Assembly: GCA_009760855.2 (NCBI GenBank)
Contig: WPIO01000052.1
Span: 597,501 to 661,500 of the forward strand
Direction of reading: 5' to 3'
DNA: 64,000 nt
Source: Cristatella mucedo
Taxonomy: Eukaryota > Bryozoa > Phylactolaemata > Cristatellidae
Both the position numbers and the translations under genes were made by a program. Of this stretch, positions 10,370-24,229 are shown piece after piece (positions within the stretch are counted from its first letter, which is position 1; every line of letters begins with the position of its first letter). Below the pieces are notes generated by a model, which was not told where the DNA came from, did not search any database, and saw only the letters and a program-made list of their open reading frames with translations.

Positions 10370-12489
10370 ACGCACAAGCCTGTCACGGTCCAGCTACGCA
10401 GTAGGCTGCCAGATAACATTTACGGGTCACCTCAAGCAAGTTCAGGAAAGCAACGCTTCCTACCCAACGACATCTAATCTCCTGCTGCCGACTGTGGCAT
10501 ATCCTTTCCAGCCAAACTGAGCTGCTACTTGCAGGCTACTCACTTTCTCGGCTGCCCTCCTGACTCAGCTACGCTTCTCACTTGCTTTTTATTGCGTGAG
10601 ATGAAGTCTTTCGACTACAGATGGCGGTGCGAACCAAAAGCCTCCGCTTAGGTGTTGAGTGAGCTATAGAAAATTTCTCCAGCATACCATCCATTTAGTC
10701 TCTGTGGCTTTGTGGAGATACAGGGGGAGAAAAATTATATAACATAAAACATCAATAGCAGAAACTCAGGTCTCTGGGTGCTACAGAACACAAGCATACC
10801 TTATAAGTGGCACTGATGTTTGATGACCAGAGGCAGCAAAGTGCACGCAATCTCGAATGGTGCCTGTGCAAGAACACTATGTCAGCAAAAACTCCTCCCT
10901 TTCATGCCTTTGCATGCCTCGGCAGACGATGCTTCGTGCTCGACGAGAGAGTAGGGCATACTACGGTCTTGCTTAGTCTTCTGTAAAAGGGAGTGTGCGC
11001 AGAGCTAGTGAACAGCTGTCGGTCGTGCACCGGTTCCCGTGCAGTGGCACTTGCACCGCTAGAAGTGACAAAATAAGAGGGTGCTGCCATTGCAGTTGTG
11101 CTTTGGAGGGAAATGATTGGGTGAAATGAAGGGGCCAATCATTCGGGCCCCAAAAGAGAGTGAGGGCAAAGGTGTGACCATTGGCAATGACAGGGCGCTC
11201 TTCTACCTACACCCACCTCTGGAAGGGGAGGGGTTAGTTCCAAAGAGTGGCAGCTTTCGTCAAAGGAGCAAGAGCAGTTGGAGCATGTTATAAGACCAGG
11301 GTATTGTTCAAGTAGAATTAAAAATGCCACATTCAGCAGATTGTACTGATACAGCAGAGCATATTTCCAGCACGGCAACTTTCAGCTTACAGTGTCCTTG
11401 TACTTCCCACCAATTGCTTCTGGACAAGCATTACTCCACACTAGCGAAAAAAGAAAGTAACTGATAGAGAGCAGAGAAGCGGCCGTGGTCTCGATCTCTA
11501 AATTATGTCATTAGGGAATCAGGACGAAAGGCATCACCCCGTAAGTAGTACGATATTCCCCATCTCCCATCTATCTCCCAGTGAGCTACTTTACTCCAGC
11601 GTAGCATCCCACAGCTTCAAGGCAACTATGCACATACATGGCTATGACTTGGCCACTGTAGCTGCACAGGCTAACACCATGCAGTGTAGATAAATGCAGC
11701 TAAATTCATGAAGATCAGAATACCTATCAGATGACACCCAATCCTACTTTGAACGCGTAGGCAGACGGTGCTGCGGGCCCTGAACCCCCCCCCCCCCTGG
11801 AATGATCCTAAGCAGTGTCGGGCAGCTTGCCAGCCTTCCGCACCCTTCATCCTTTTTATGATTGGTTGCCTCTGGCAAGGTCAAGGCATGGTACCATGGC
11901 ACCAGCTTGGTTTCAACCCGGCTAGACCCATTTGCATTGTCATTATAGAAAGTCAGTTGTCAGTTTTGAATGCAATATTTCAAACGCAGCCCGAACAGTG
12001 GCCTTCCAGCTCCATAACCTTGGTGTTGTCAGATGCTCCTGGGTTTTATAACGGGACAGTTAGTTGGTCACTTCGACAACTGATTGTTGGAATTTTACTC
12101 TGTATGGTCTTCCTAAGAATCGCTGCAAAGTCCTGTTAAATAGGGCAGCCTGAATAGCAGAGAAAAGCAGCCAGCTCGATTCAATAATCCCATGGTAAAG
12201 GGTCTTCATTTCCATTGGGCAACGAATCGTTACAAGACACGCTCAGTTATTTCTTACTCTGCCATTTATTGCACTTGTCCCTGCACTGCACACGGTAGTA
12301 ATAGCAAACACGAGAAACAAGGCAATGAGATGAGCTACTGGTCACATGGGCATTTGTAGCGCCACCAGCAGCATTACCTAGTGAGGGGAGAGGGAAGTGG
12401 TCACACGTGAGAATGAGGGGTGAGAAAAAGAGTATGCCAGAGAGATAGAGAGTGAGATAAAAAGAGGAGAGATGAGAGCAAGAGAGAGC

Positions 12490-12490
<1 letters not shown>
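10370..12490. other. unique sequence
   Basis: No repeat family or supported exon. A poly-C run lies at 11785-11797. A 123-codon plus-strand open stretch at 11768-12139 begins inside that C run and lacks splice or family support. A minus-strand AATAAA at 12265-12270 may serve the candidate exon at 12644-12791. Confidence 0.4.

Positions 12491-12530
<40 letters not shown>
12491..12530. repeat. (GA)n microsatellite
   Basis: About 20 GA units inside a longer purine-rich stretch starting near 12420. Confidence 0.95.
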
Positions 12531-12532
<2 letters not shown>

Positions 12533-12643
12533 ACCTAGACTATTATGGGCCTGCAACTAAGTGCTAATATACGTTGGGACAGCAAGGCAGAGTATACAAA
12601 CCTCTGTTGCTTGTAGCCTTAAAAATAACATCGTTGTCCGAGT

Positions 12644-12791
12644 CTATGTGCTCATCGTGCAATCGAGAGAATTTAACGTTGCCATCATCTCCTTGCTCCA
12701 TGCCTCAGGTCCGATGATGGGTGATGCCTGTTCGGTGAGGGTGGCTTCAGCTGTGCCCCTACTAGAATCAGGCGTTATCACGTCGGTAGAT
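12644..12791 (-). CDS. candidate terminal exon
   Basis: The minus-strand acceptor CATTCTTTCTCAG is followed by 1 nt plus 48 codons and TAG (12644-12646). The product begins STDVITPDSSRGTAEATL and ends NSLDCTMST. It is Ser/Thr-rich and probably unstructured. A minus-strand AATAAA lies at 12265-12270, with the GA microsatellite (CT on this strand) in the presumed 3' UTR. Function unknown. It may belong with the upstream candidate exons at 14009-14063 and 14151-14295. Confidence 0.33.
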
Positions 12792-13431
<640 letters not shown>

Positions 13432-14008
13432 CCTGTATGCTTACAAGGACACAAACACTCTTTATATGTACGAGCAAGCACACACACCGCGTGCACGAAA
13501 AACACTTAAATAAAGCTCCCAGTAACAATCGGATAGTCACAAACTCCTGCAATGCTGCTGCTAGGATCGCAAGATCGACAAAACGGTAGTCTAAAAAAGA
13601 GAGCACTCTCAAGGTAGGGTTTTTTCTATCTGTGCCCATACGTGTGTGCACGTGTGCCCAAACACACAGAGCTATTCAAAACCGCTCACATAGCTGAACA
13701 TTCTGGTTTAACCAGTTTTGTAGGACTTTGCTCAAAATAACTAGAAGAGTTTGCCAAGCCCTAACTAAGTTCAGCTGTCATTTGCTCTGATATTCTCATC
13801 GAGATGGCCCTCGATGTTGACTGCTAACAGTGCCATGAGCCGACATGCAAGCAATGGCATAGCCTTGCATCATGCTACCACTCAGCAGATTGGCTACTCA
13901 TTATTGGCATCAAATATAGCAAACAAGTTCTGGGGTAAGGAAGCAAGGGCTGGTAAGGGCAGCTTTGACCATCCACAAGCATGGCGAGGGGGCTGATGAT
14001 TGTATTAC
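13432..14008. other. unique sequence
   Basis: No repeat or supported exon. It lies between the compound microsatellite and the candidate minus-strand exons. Confidence 0.4.
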
Positions 14009-14063
14009 CGGATGCTGTGGGAGCAAGCCTCTGGCAGTCTTCATTGACAAGCCGGTCTGCTGC
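14009..14063 (-). CDS. possible small internal exon
   Basis: On the minus strand TATTTACTTCCTGAG precedes the exon, and CATCCG followed by the donor GTAATAC ends it. It is 55 nt long. Its first base completes the codon left open by the exon at 14151-14295, and 18 codons follow in frame (QQTGLSMKTARGLLPQHP), ending in phase 0. Phase agreement with its neighbour is the main support; the acceptor is only moderate. Confidence 0.28.
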
Positions 14064-14150
14064 CTCAGGAAGTAAATACATAACAGATACAAAAGATATT
14101 CGCAGGGCAGAAAGAAACATCTACTTGCTGCTGCACACATCTTCACTCAC

Positions 14151-14295
14151 TGAGCATCATAACATAGTTTGCAGGGACGAAGAAGTATAAAGGGGGTGGC
14201 AAAATGATCAGATGTCATAATGTAGTCAGATCTGAAAGAATGCACAGAGGATGACAATTCACAAAACTGATCTGAGGCCATGATGCCATGCCAAA
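14151..14295 (-). CDS. candidate internal exon with strong splice sites
   Basis: The minus-strand acceptor GTGTTATTGTTCTTCAG opens the exon at 14295, and GATGCTCA followed by GTGAGTGAAG closes it at 14151. An alternative inner acceptor (GTGCATTCTTTCAG) would start it at 14231 and give 81 nt. One frame is open throughout: WHGIMASDQFCELSSSVH then SDYIMTSDHFATPFILLR and PCKLCYDA. No family recognised. Outer form: 145 nt, leaving 2 nt of the last codon. The GTGAGT donor is among the best in the window. Confidence 0.42.
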
Positions 14296-14572
14296 CTGAA
14301 GAACAATAACACAAACAGATGCAGGGTGAGGGAGGCATCGTCTATAATCAAATCATCCACATTAATGTGCGCACTCCTTATGAACAATCATTAAGACTGT
14401 CAGAAAAAATATGGGTGTGTCTTGATAACAACTCGGGAGCTGTATTCAGACATTACACATGAAACAAACTTAAATTTGTGTACCGCCCTCCTGAAAATGA
14501 GCCAAGCCTGGGGCTAGTGGGAGATAAAGATAAATTATGAGATAAAGGAGTAAAGTGAAAGTGAGAGCAAGA

Positions 14573-14799
<227 letters not shown>

Positions 14800-14829
14800 G
14801 GAGGGAGAGAGGGTGACAGAATTTTATAA

Positions 14830-16744
14830 AACTGCAACTATATTCACACAGCGCTACAGTTCTCCAGTCCTGTCAAATACTCGATCCAGATTCCTTATCA
14901 CGCTGTGCATTATTCGTTCGGCCTAAGGGTGCGGGGTATGGAGGATGAGGCCAAGGATGTGGGTCTCAGAAGGCGGGCTCCTCTAGCCTCGTCTCTATCT
15001 ACAGTGCATGTGACATGCAACCTGACACGTCGAGTCACATCCAAAATTATCACAACACTGATGTCGTAGATAACATCCAGCAACAAAAGCAGGTGGGTGA
15101 GAAAGCATGGAACGGTCGTACCCGCAAACCCTTTAAAGCAACTTGATGCTTAGCAACCAAGCATAGCACAAGCCAGCACAAAGACCCATGTTTCGCAGAG
15201 TTGATAGTCAAGTCTTTTGACAGCACTTAGCACGTCCACTGACATTTTCAGTAGCCAATAAAATCTCGAGGATGAATGAAGCTAAAACGCGAATCCTAAA
15301 GATACAAAAGACTCCATGCTGTCTAAACCTAAGGATCGGCTCAGTTGAAGCAACCGAAAAAATCCCCGTGGCCGCACATGATTTTCACACTCGCTCGTCA
15401 ATGATATGGGACAAGTCGCACTCATCAGTCAACTCAAAGTCTGTACAAGTCCGAGACCGGCTGCTACCATCCAACGGGCGCTGCAGACCGAAATGACAGC
15501 ACTGCGAGATCCTAAACGCCTCAGCTGAGCTTAAGTATTGTACTAAGCGGCGGCAGAAAGCTCGACCGATGCAATCACACACGAGGAAGCTCAGAATCAC
15601 TAGTACTCACGAGCAAAAATGCCTCGGGGCTGGCAGGCGCCAGCCGCCCGAGCCCCACCGAAAATCTACCCACGCCCCCGCCGCCGTCGACCAGTAAATA
15701 ATGGCTACGATCCAAAGGGAGATAACTACTGTCTGGCTGTGCGAGTTGTGGCTAATCGCATTACCTGAGTTCGTCCAAGTGCGTCGTCGAGTAGCTTGGT
15801 CGTTGATATAAAAAATGCATCCACTACAGAGCAGCAATATTGTGGGCCAGCTTCAGCTTGTTTCGTCCCGGTGAACTATCGCGGCGACGTTTTCCCTCCG
15901 AGCTGTGCCCGACAGTAACTGCGAGACCGACACCGGCTGGCATACGTAACCTTTTATATCAGGAGACTACGCACCTATTCGCAATTAGAGCGCTGGAAGC
16001 GATCTGCGTGACGTCGCAGGTCAAGTGTGCACCAAAAATAGTTGTTAGAGCCTCGAGGGCTCGAATCCAGGGTGCAAAGTCGAGCTGGTTACTCGTAGTC
16101 CGCAGCTGCTGCTCGCTATCTGGAGGCCCTTCAGCCAGCCCGGCTGCTCATTTGCAAGAGCAAGCAGCAGCCAGACCCGACTTCCAATAAAATTTTAGCG
16201 GCGGTCTCATTTCCTCAGAAAAGTGCACGAGGCATTAGCAGGCCCGCACACGCTTGTGTCTTGGATGCTACAAACTTGTCATTCGAATGTATTCCAACCT
16301 GCCTGCTAGCACTGCCCTAGGCGCGGTCTCTTGCAGGAGAGAGTCGGTCTGCTTTTCCGCAGCCCCTGAGCCCTCTGGACTAAGCAAGGACACCGATTGA
16401 TTGCTTTTTCCATCATCGGCCAGCCTTGCAAGTCATTTTCCGATCGATTTGCGATGCGAATCCGTAATCCGATAGGCACTCAGAGTCGTTCGCGCCACTC
16501 AGCAGACGACGGAATGCTTAACGAGAAAGATCGCGGGAAATAGAAGAAACTACGTCGTGCGATTCGTCTCGTGAATATGTCCGTCAGCGAACAAAACTTG
16601 GAAAGTTGATATAGAGTTGGGCAGCGCCGGCTTTCTGTGCCAAAGAGTGAAACAAAAATACGAACATACTCGAGGGCATATGCTGGAGATGGGGCAGGAG
16701 GCGGCTTCCTGCAATTGGTGGCCTGCTGCTGATTGATACTCCTT
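14830..16744. other. unique sequence with a moderately CpG-rich part
   Basis: 15600-16190 is richer in CpG, with open stretches in several frames (such as plus 15840-16190). A Glu-rich short peptide at 15272-15496 has an ATG but no other support. GAGGGCTCGAATCC near 16056 is B-box-like without a matching A box. No gene can be supported. Confidence 0.4.
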
Positions 16745-16766
16745 CCCCCCCCCCCCCCCCCCCCCC
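16745..16766. repeat. poly-C run of 22
   Basis: The longest homopolymer noticed here; its true length is likely uncertain. Confidence 0.9.
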
Positions 16767-17090
16767 GTCGGTACCGCAGGCCCCGTACAGAGGCAGCCTT
16801 CAGGAAAAGCAGCCCGAGGCAGCTGAGGCAGTTGGCTCTCGTTCCGGAATCTGAGCCAGTCGGCTCGCGTTCCTGAATGGTTGGCTGCAATTTCTGCCAA
16901 GCTTGACCTACACATTTCAACGTTACCATGAACTTGCCCTTCCTAGTAATAAACAGGTAAACTTCGTGGCTATTAGGAAATAGTAGCAATTACCGACCGG
17001 GTGGTAACGCGAAACGATTTTAAACAAGATAGGTTATTAGTTACAAAGTACAATATAACGATAGAGAATTTCAGGAGAACTGAGGACATT

Positions 17091-17215
17091 CTCGCCCCGA
17101 CCAAGGTCTGGCTGTGGTCGTGGGCTCGAGCCCCGAAGCATATGTGAAGCGCCTGAATAGAGATTAAGTTCTCTTGGGGTGCTAGACAAATGAATTATAT
17201 TTATTTTATTTTATA
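17091..17215 (+). mobile_element. SINE-A copy, 5'-truncated
   Basis: It begins inside the head at CTCGCCCCGACCAAGGTC and has the B box (GGGCTCGAGCC), the hairpin (GCGCCTGAATAGAGATTAAG, then TTCTCTTGGGGTGCTAGAC) and a TTTA-rich tail. The A box is missing. Confidence 0.85.
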
Positions 17216-17299
17216 TGTATTCTGTCTGGCTGATAAGCTGATAACCGGGAGCTCAGCCCTAACATTATTTTACTTGAAGTAAAACTTGGTTCAATATTA

Positions 17300-18055
17300 G
17301 CATTATGGCGACGGGAAGTCAGGAACTCTTCTCGCCGACCACATGTCGCCCACCTGCACTGGCTTCCAATCAATCAGCGCATCGACTTCAAGGTTCCATT
17401 ATTCACTTTTAGGTCCCTCCATTCTTTTTCTCCAGCCTATCTCTCAGAACTAATCGTCCACCAAGCTAGGAATCGTACCACCCGCTTTTCGGAATATAAA
17501 AAATTTATATAACTCATTTGTATAGCGCCCCAAGAGAACTTAATCTCTATTCAGGCGCTTCACATATGCTTCGGGGCTCGAGCCCACGACCTCAGCCAGA
17601 CCTTGGTCGGGGCGAGCACCTTATCAGCTGGACCAAACCAGCTCGGCAAATCTAACAGTTTATCAATACCTCGTACACACCTCAAATCCTTTGGAGACCG
17701 TGCATTTATTTCGTATGATCCCAAAGCCTGGAACTCACTCCCGACTTGCGTCACGACATCCCCTGACTCGACCACATTTAAAAAGAACTTAAAAACGCAC
17801 CTATTTAGGACAGCATTTAGTGGGTCCCTGTGATTCGTCCTTCATGTGCTTATGCGTGCTGCCACTGTGCATGCTGCCACTAACAACACTTGCATGCTGA
17901 CCCTGAGCATGTCACCCCTAACCATGTTATGTTTGTTGACATGGTGCATAATTTCAGTAGCCATTTGAATATGCTTCCTTTACAGCAAATGTAGAGTGCC
18001 TAGAACTAGATAAAGCTCTTTGAGGGTGCTATACAAATGTATCATTACTATTAAC
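17300..18055 (+). mobile_element. LINE-A 3' fragment interrupted by SINE-A
   Basis: The frame from 17345 gives VAHLHWLPINQRIDFKV, then SPAYLSELIV, the typical C-terminal block of L2/CR1 RTs. After a SINE-A insertion the match resumes with HLKSFGDRAFI, KAWNSLP and FKKNLKTHLFRTAF (about 17675-17820). The 3' UTR then carries CATGCTGACCCTG-type repeats, and the element ends with the hairpin and AAATGTATCATTACTATTAA. 5'-truncated, with no complete RT. Confidence 0.92.
17497..17646 (-). mobile_element. SINE-A inserted in LINE-A
   Basis: A full-length minus-oriented SINE-A: tail (AATTTATATAACTCATTTG), hairpin, B box (GGCTCGAGCCC) and A-box side (ACCAAACCAGCTCGGC). It splits the RT reading frame of the surrounding LINE-A, so it arrived after that copy. 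No clear target-site duplication could be read. Confidence 0.9.
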
Positions 18056-18540
18056 TCGTTCACAGCTTCTGCCACCACCTGCATTAGCTAGACGGCATTT
18101 AAGTCTCAGCTAAAGAGGTCATATTTTCCGCTACGGTTTTCCTACACCCCAGTTAACTTGTCTTTTTTCCATGCTTTGAATGCTTACATGTGCACGAATT
18201 AGTGAATGCTACCAACCAGAGGTCCTCCTATTCAGCGACCCAGACTGTCTACCCCAAGAGAACGCGATATTTTCTAGGTGCTGGACATGGATTGGAAAGG
18301 AGAGAGTGATGAATGTGTGCTTTTTTATGCTAATGTCTAATCCTCATGCTTTGCTTTTCATTAGCTTCTGGTTATTGCTTCTCTCTTGCAGCGAGCTAAA
18401 GAGAAAAATATATATTCTATAAATTATAGAAAGATGGTTCTTTTTGGATGCCGTGCAAAAGGCATCATCATTACTAGTATCCTGGACATAAGCGAAGGCT
18501 GATGCAAGTGATAAATAGGTGTGCAGTGGCCGTCGGCCGC
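18056..18540 (+). mobile_element. LINE-B 3' fragment, copy 1
   Basis: It shares ordered similarity with 19318-19830: CTTCTGCC..CC.CCTGCATT, AAGTCT.A.CTAAAG, ATGCTACC.A, GGTTATTGCTT and CTGGACATAAGC. The reading TAFKSQLKRSYF resembles the FKxxLKTHLF end of L2/CR1 RTs, so both are probably 3' parts of a second LINE family. Similarity is imperfect, suggesting age. Confidence 0.6.
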
Positions 18541-18720
18541 TCAACCTGACCGTTCGCTTTCGCACAGCCGCAGCTGCCGTCTGCAATTCCAGCTCCAGCA
18601 GCTCCAGCAGCTCCAGCAACCGGACGCATTTGCTGCCCATAAATCACAAGGAGACAAGCGGTTACCAGCCTCAGCTCGGCCGCGCTTCCGCCCCCATCGG
18701 CGTCGTCCTGTCGGCTCCTT
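18541..18720. other. short GC-rich unique segment
   Basis: It contains a CAGCTC triplet-like repeat (CCAGCTCCAGCAGCTCCAGC). No gene supported. Confidence 0.4.
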
Positions 18721-18803
18721 ATAATAATAATAATAATTCACTTGATAAATCGCCCTCAGAGAACTTAATCTCTCTCTAGGCGCTTTACATTTGCTGTAAA
18801 GTG
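18721..18803 (-). mobile_element. LINE-A 3' end
   Basis: TAA tail units, TTCACTTGATAAATCGCCC, GAGAACTTAATCTCTCTCTA and GCGCTTTACATTTGCTG. Only the terminal 80 bp or so are present. Confidence 0.85.
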
Positions 18804-19317
18804 AAATCCTTACTCACCCTCTATGCTCTTCCGATGTCCCGGCTGGACCGACGCTCCTCTTTCCTCTAACTCTCTTCGCTCAAAACTATCAAATGCTGAA
18901 CGATTCGGTCTGACGCATTGCGTTATCCATCTGACTTCAATCTCAACAACCGGCGACGACCGGGTAGATGAACACGACTACATACGCAATGACAACTGGA
19001 ATCTTCAACTAAGCTCTGCCAGCCTACATTCCTCCAATTAAGGTGACTATACCGTAAGACGCTGCCTGCTCTGTTTTGCGGCCGTTATATCCGTCAGCCT
19101 TACTTCAAAGGCGAATGCACTCACCCTGGTTTCCGCGCTGGCGTAGTTTCTCTGGCCGTCAGCACCTGTCGCTTCACGTTAGCAGCAGCTGCACGACTCA
19201 CTGCGGCCCATTTGTCAAGCGTTCATTATCGGCCGGAGACGCTTTGCGTCAGGCTCGCTAATGCGACAGCGCTCACCCACGTGCGATTAGGCAAAGCCCC
19301 TCGGAACTAGAATTCGT
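18804..19317. other. unique sequence between LINE-B copies
   Basis: Nothing certain. It might hold older upstream LINE-B sequence, but no RT motif could be read. Confidence 0.35.
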
Positions 19318-19830
19318 ATACGGCTTCTGTCGCCGCCTGCATTGACTAGGCACCGTTCAAGTCTAAACTAAAGACTGCATGTGCTGCGTGCAGCTTTCCG
19401 TAGGTCCCGCCTACATTTAAACTTTTTTTCTTCTGTGCTCTGCGTGTTTAACTGCCTGCGCACGATTCAGTCGATGTTACCTAACTTGGGTCCTACTATC
19501 CAACCGCTGTGACTGTGTGTAAACCCTAAGAAAACAAGATTTTTTTCTGAGCACTTGGCTTATGCTAGAAATGAGGAACTGATTGCTGTGTGCTGTAGCA
19601 AGCTCTTCTAAGCCCAATACGTCGCTATTCATTAACCGTAGGTTATTGCTTTACTTGCAGCGAACTGTTAAGATCCCGGATATAGATTTGGCTCTTTTTA
19701 GGTGCTACATTCAAAAGACTAACTATTATAATTATTGTAGTACTGGACATACGTAAAGCCTGAAGCAAGTGGGAGATACGTACACATGACATCATAGTGA
19801 AATATCACTGTGTCCGTCGGTCTATCTGAG
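19318..19830 (+). mobile_element. LINE-B 3' fragment, copy 2
   Basis: The second copy of the family at 18056-18540, in the same orientation. It shows CTTCTGTCGCCGCCTGCATT, AAGTCTAAACTAAAG, GGTTATTGCTTTACTTGCAG and CTGGACATACGTAAAGCCTG. Both copies end near a GTGTCCGTCGG/GTGGCCGTCGG segment. Confidence 0.6.
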
Positions 19831-21060
19831 GAAAAAGCCGAGTCCTCCGGTTCGGCAGGAGAGCTTGGGAAAGGCTCACCCACGCTAGCCCGATCAAGTA
19901 AAAATTGTCTAGAGTCGTGTGAAGATGACAAAATGAGCGCATCGCCCATAAGGAAGAGGTGTGAGATGAACCTTCGTTAATTCTAGGAGCGGATAGGAGA
20001 AAGTGGGTATAAAGCTCCCTTAAGTAAAGATTCAGGAAAGAGCCAAAATGTTCCGATTCAACAATTCTCAAAAACGGCATAGTTACGACAGGCAGGTCGT
20101 CTGGACGAACATTCAGCAACTGCAGATCGCATAATTTCTGGAGCGCTCATTTTGATCTTGTGTATATTCTATGAACAGACAAGCTCACCGACACTGTAAA
20201 TACACATTGTTTTGAAAATGCAACTTCTTAGTCCCGTAGCATTGGTCCTCTATCACAATCGGGCTTTCGGGCGAATCGATGCGATTTTACCAGTTTTTTG
20301 CCGAATGCCTAGCTGTAAGCGTGTCCCTTTTAGATTATCCTATGAGTTAGTGGAACTGCGGCGTAAATTATTTTCATCCGAGTAAATCGTAAAAATAAGA
20401 CCAAAAAGAAGTCCGTTAGGAGTGCCAACTCACTGGCCGATTAGACCACTAGTGCGGCACCAGCAGATAACCAACTATGCAGCAACATCTTCTCGTCAGT
20501 TAATGGCCGAGCTTCCTTGACCCCAGCAGCAGACGACTTGACAGGGAGCAATCGAAGCAGCTGACGAACGGCAGGTGTCGAAAACTGGAGGCAACTCTCT
20601 AGCAAGATGCCGGGCTATTGATGCTGATGTAAAACCGTCCTGCGCAGTCAGCCAAAACGGTGAGATTAGCAAGCAACGCTCCTGCTGAAGTAGCTGTAGC
20701 AACAATAACCAGACGACCAGAGGCCGCAGAGCTCGGTTATGCAACCAAGCAGCAGGAGTCCACGTTGGGAGTGTCTGTGGCATGTGGCGCTTTCTTTTCT
20801 ACTCCTACGCTGCTTCGCATAGCGTATTGCATCTGTTCGTGCTGACGCCGGTGCGATACTGCCAAGCGCAAAGGAATGGTTTCGAAGTTGTACGAACGAA
20901 AATATTACAAAGATGGCACCATGAGGGCAGAGAGGTCGCTGAGCTTACCGAGAGACGATCGTACGGACGAGTGGGTGAGCCAAAGGGTAAACAAGATTTG
21001 GATGCCGTTGTGCATTAGTTCAGTTGAAAAATATTGATGTTACGGCCATTAGCAGTTGGT
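19831..21060. other. unique sequence
   Basis: No supported gene or repeat. Open stretches at 19805-20119 and 20496-20783 on the minus strand lack splice signals or family resemblance. Confidence 0.4.
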
Positions 21061-21063
21061 TTT

Positions 21064-21145
21064 ATAATATTAATAATAATAATAATACACTTGATTTAGC
21101 ACCCTCAGAGAACTCAATCTCTTTCTAGGTGCTTTACGATCGTTG
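21064..21145 (-). mobile_element. LINE-A 3' end
   Basis: ATTAATAATAATAATAATAC tail, ACTTGATTTAGCACCCTC hairpin arm, then CTCTTTCTAGGTGCTTTACG. Confidence 0.85.
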
Positions 21146-21210
21146 CAAGGCTTTTACCCTGCAGAAATAAGAATAGTACCTTTTTCAAGTACTTTTAGCT
21201 ATGGAGTTTT

Positions 21211-22655
<1,445 letters not shown>

Positions 22656-23019
22656 AAGACGCTGCATATAGGATTGTAGGCGTAACAATATTGAAGGTGT
22701 AAAAGCTTCTTAAGCCCACAGCTCTCGCGATGTTCTATAAAATTAAGCCTTTGTTTAATAAGAAAATATTCTTGCCGTTTTAACCGACAATTCCGATGCA
22801 TTGAGCTGGCTGCATATATACTATATAAATAAATTTGAGCATATATACTAGTTTAGCTGCTTTGTGCTAAACTTCTATTATTCGAAGGAAATAGCACCAC
22901 ATTCTGCTAGTGTGTCTTTTAAAGGACACAAGCCTCCTCAAGTTTCTTACATGGACGTTGACCTTTACACCTTTTTAAATGACCTCACAAACTTCAAGGT
23001 CGGGACCCTTTGCCAGCTG
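22656..23019. other. AT-rich unique sequence
   Basis: It may include older LINE-A sequence. No motif could be read with confidence. Confidence 0.35.
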
Positions 23020-23108
23020 AAACTACATGTAAATGTAAAGCGCCTAGAGAGAGATTGAGTTCTCTGAGGGCGCTTTATCGTGTGCATTATAATTATTATT
23101 ATCATTAA
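23020..23108 (+). mobile_element. LINE-A 3' end
   Basis: ACATGTAAATGTAAAGCGCC, AGAGAGAGATTGAGTTCTCT, GAGGGCGCTTTATCGTG and a TTATTATTATCATTAA tail; one of the least diverged hairpins. Confidence 0.9.
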
Positions 23109-23288
23109 GGGAATCAAGGGCTGAATGCTGCCAGTCATGAAGCTCAAGGAGTGCAATTGAGAAAAACTGCCTTAGACGGCCATCTAGAACGATAAGTGTA
23201 GATGTGGTAGAGCAGTGGGCATCATTGATATGTTCAGGAGCACTCGTGACTTGTGCATGCCACGCTCGGTCTCAGCTCTTGGCTTGAG

Positions 23289-23368
23289 TACCTGGTACTG
23301 TGTGCTTGTACCTGGTACTCTGTGCTTGTACCAGGCACTGTGTGCTTGCACCTGGTACTGTGTGCTTG
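23289..23368. repeat. 20-bp minisatellite, 4 copies
   Basis: The unit TACCTGGTACTGTGTGCTTG is repeated four times with few changes. Each unit contains the small palindrome-like GTACC/GGTAC core. Confidence 0.92.
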
Positions 23369-23491
23369 CAGGCGCCATGGTTTCCATGCATATTCCCATC
23401 GCTAAAAATACACATATATCCAATCTTCTGTGTATGGCATGTCTATATTTTGATGTTTCACACCCGAGAGTTTCCGACTGACGCCGGGAAC

Positions 23492-23575
23492 ATAGGCGAC
23501 AGTCTATGAGCAGTTATTAGTCTATGAACAACAGTCAATGAGCAATTATAGGCGACAGTCAATGAGCAGTTTTGG
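23492..23575. repeat. degenerate short tandem repeat
   Basis: Three to four diverged units of the type GCGACAGTCAATGAGCA with ATTATAG spacers. Confidence 0.7.
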
Positions 23576-23579
23576 CTGC

Positions 23580-24153
<574 letters not shown>

Positions 24154-24229
24154 TGAGTGTTTAGAATTCATTGCCGAAATCTAGAAACTACTAAAGTATG
24201 GCTAAGACGCCACATCGCGGCTGAATGCT

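Noticed and set aside
9246-10404. Matching protein-like frames on opposite strands (NSVCSNRKSYSPASCL) as a duplicated gene
   Set aside because: Similarity is at DNA level across the whole 155-bp arm including non-synonymous and frame-neutral positions, and stops at sharp edges; an inverted repeat explains it better.
13875-14120. Serpin-like reading (GNTIISPLAML) on the minus strand
   Set aside because: Only a few residues resemble the serpin signature, the following residues do not fit, and the favoured splice model uses another frame.
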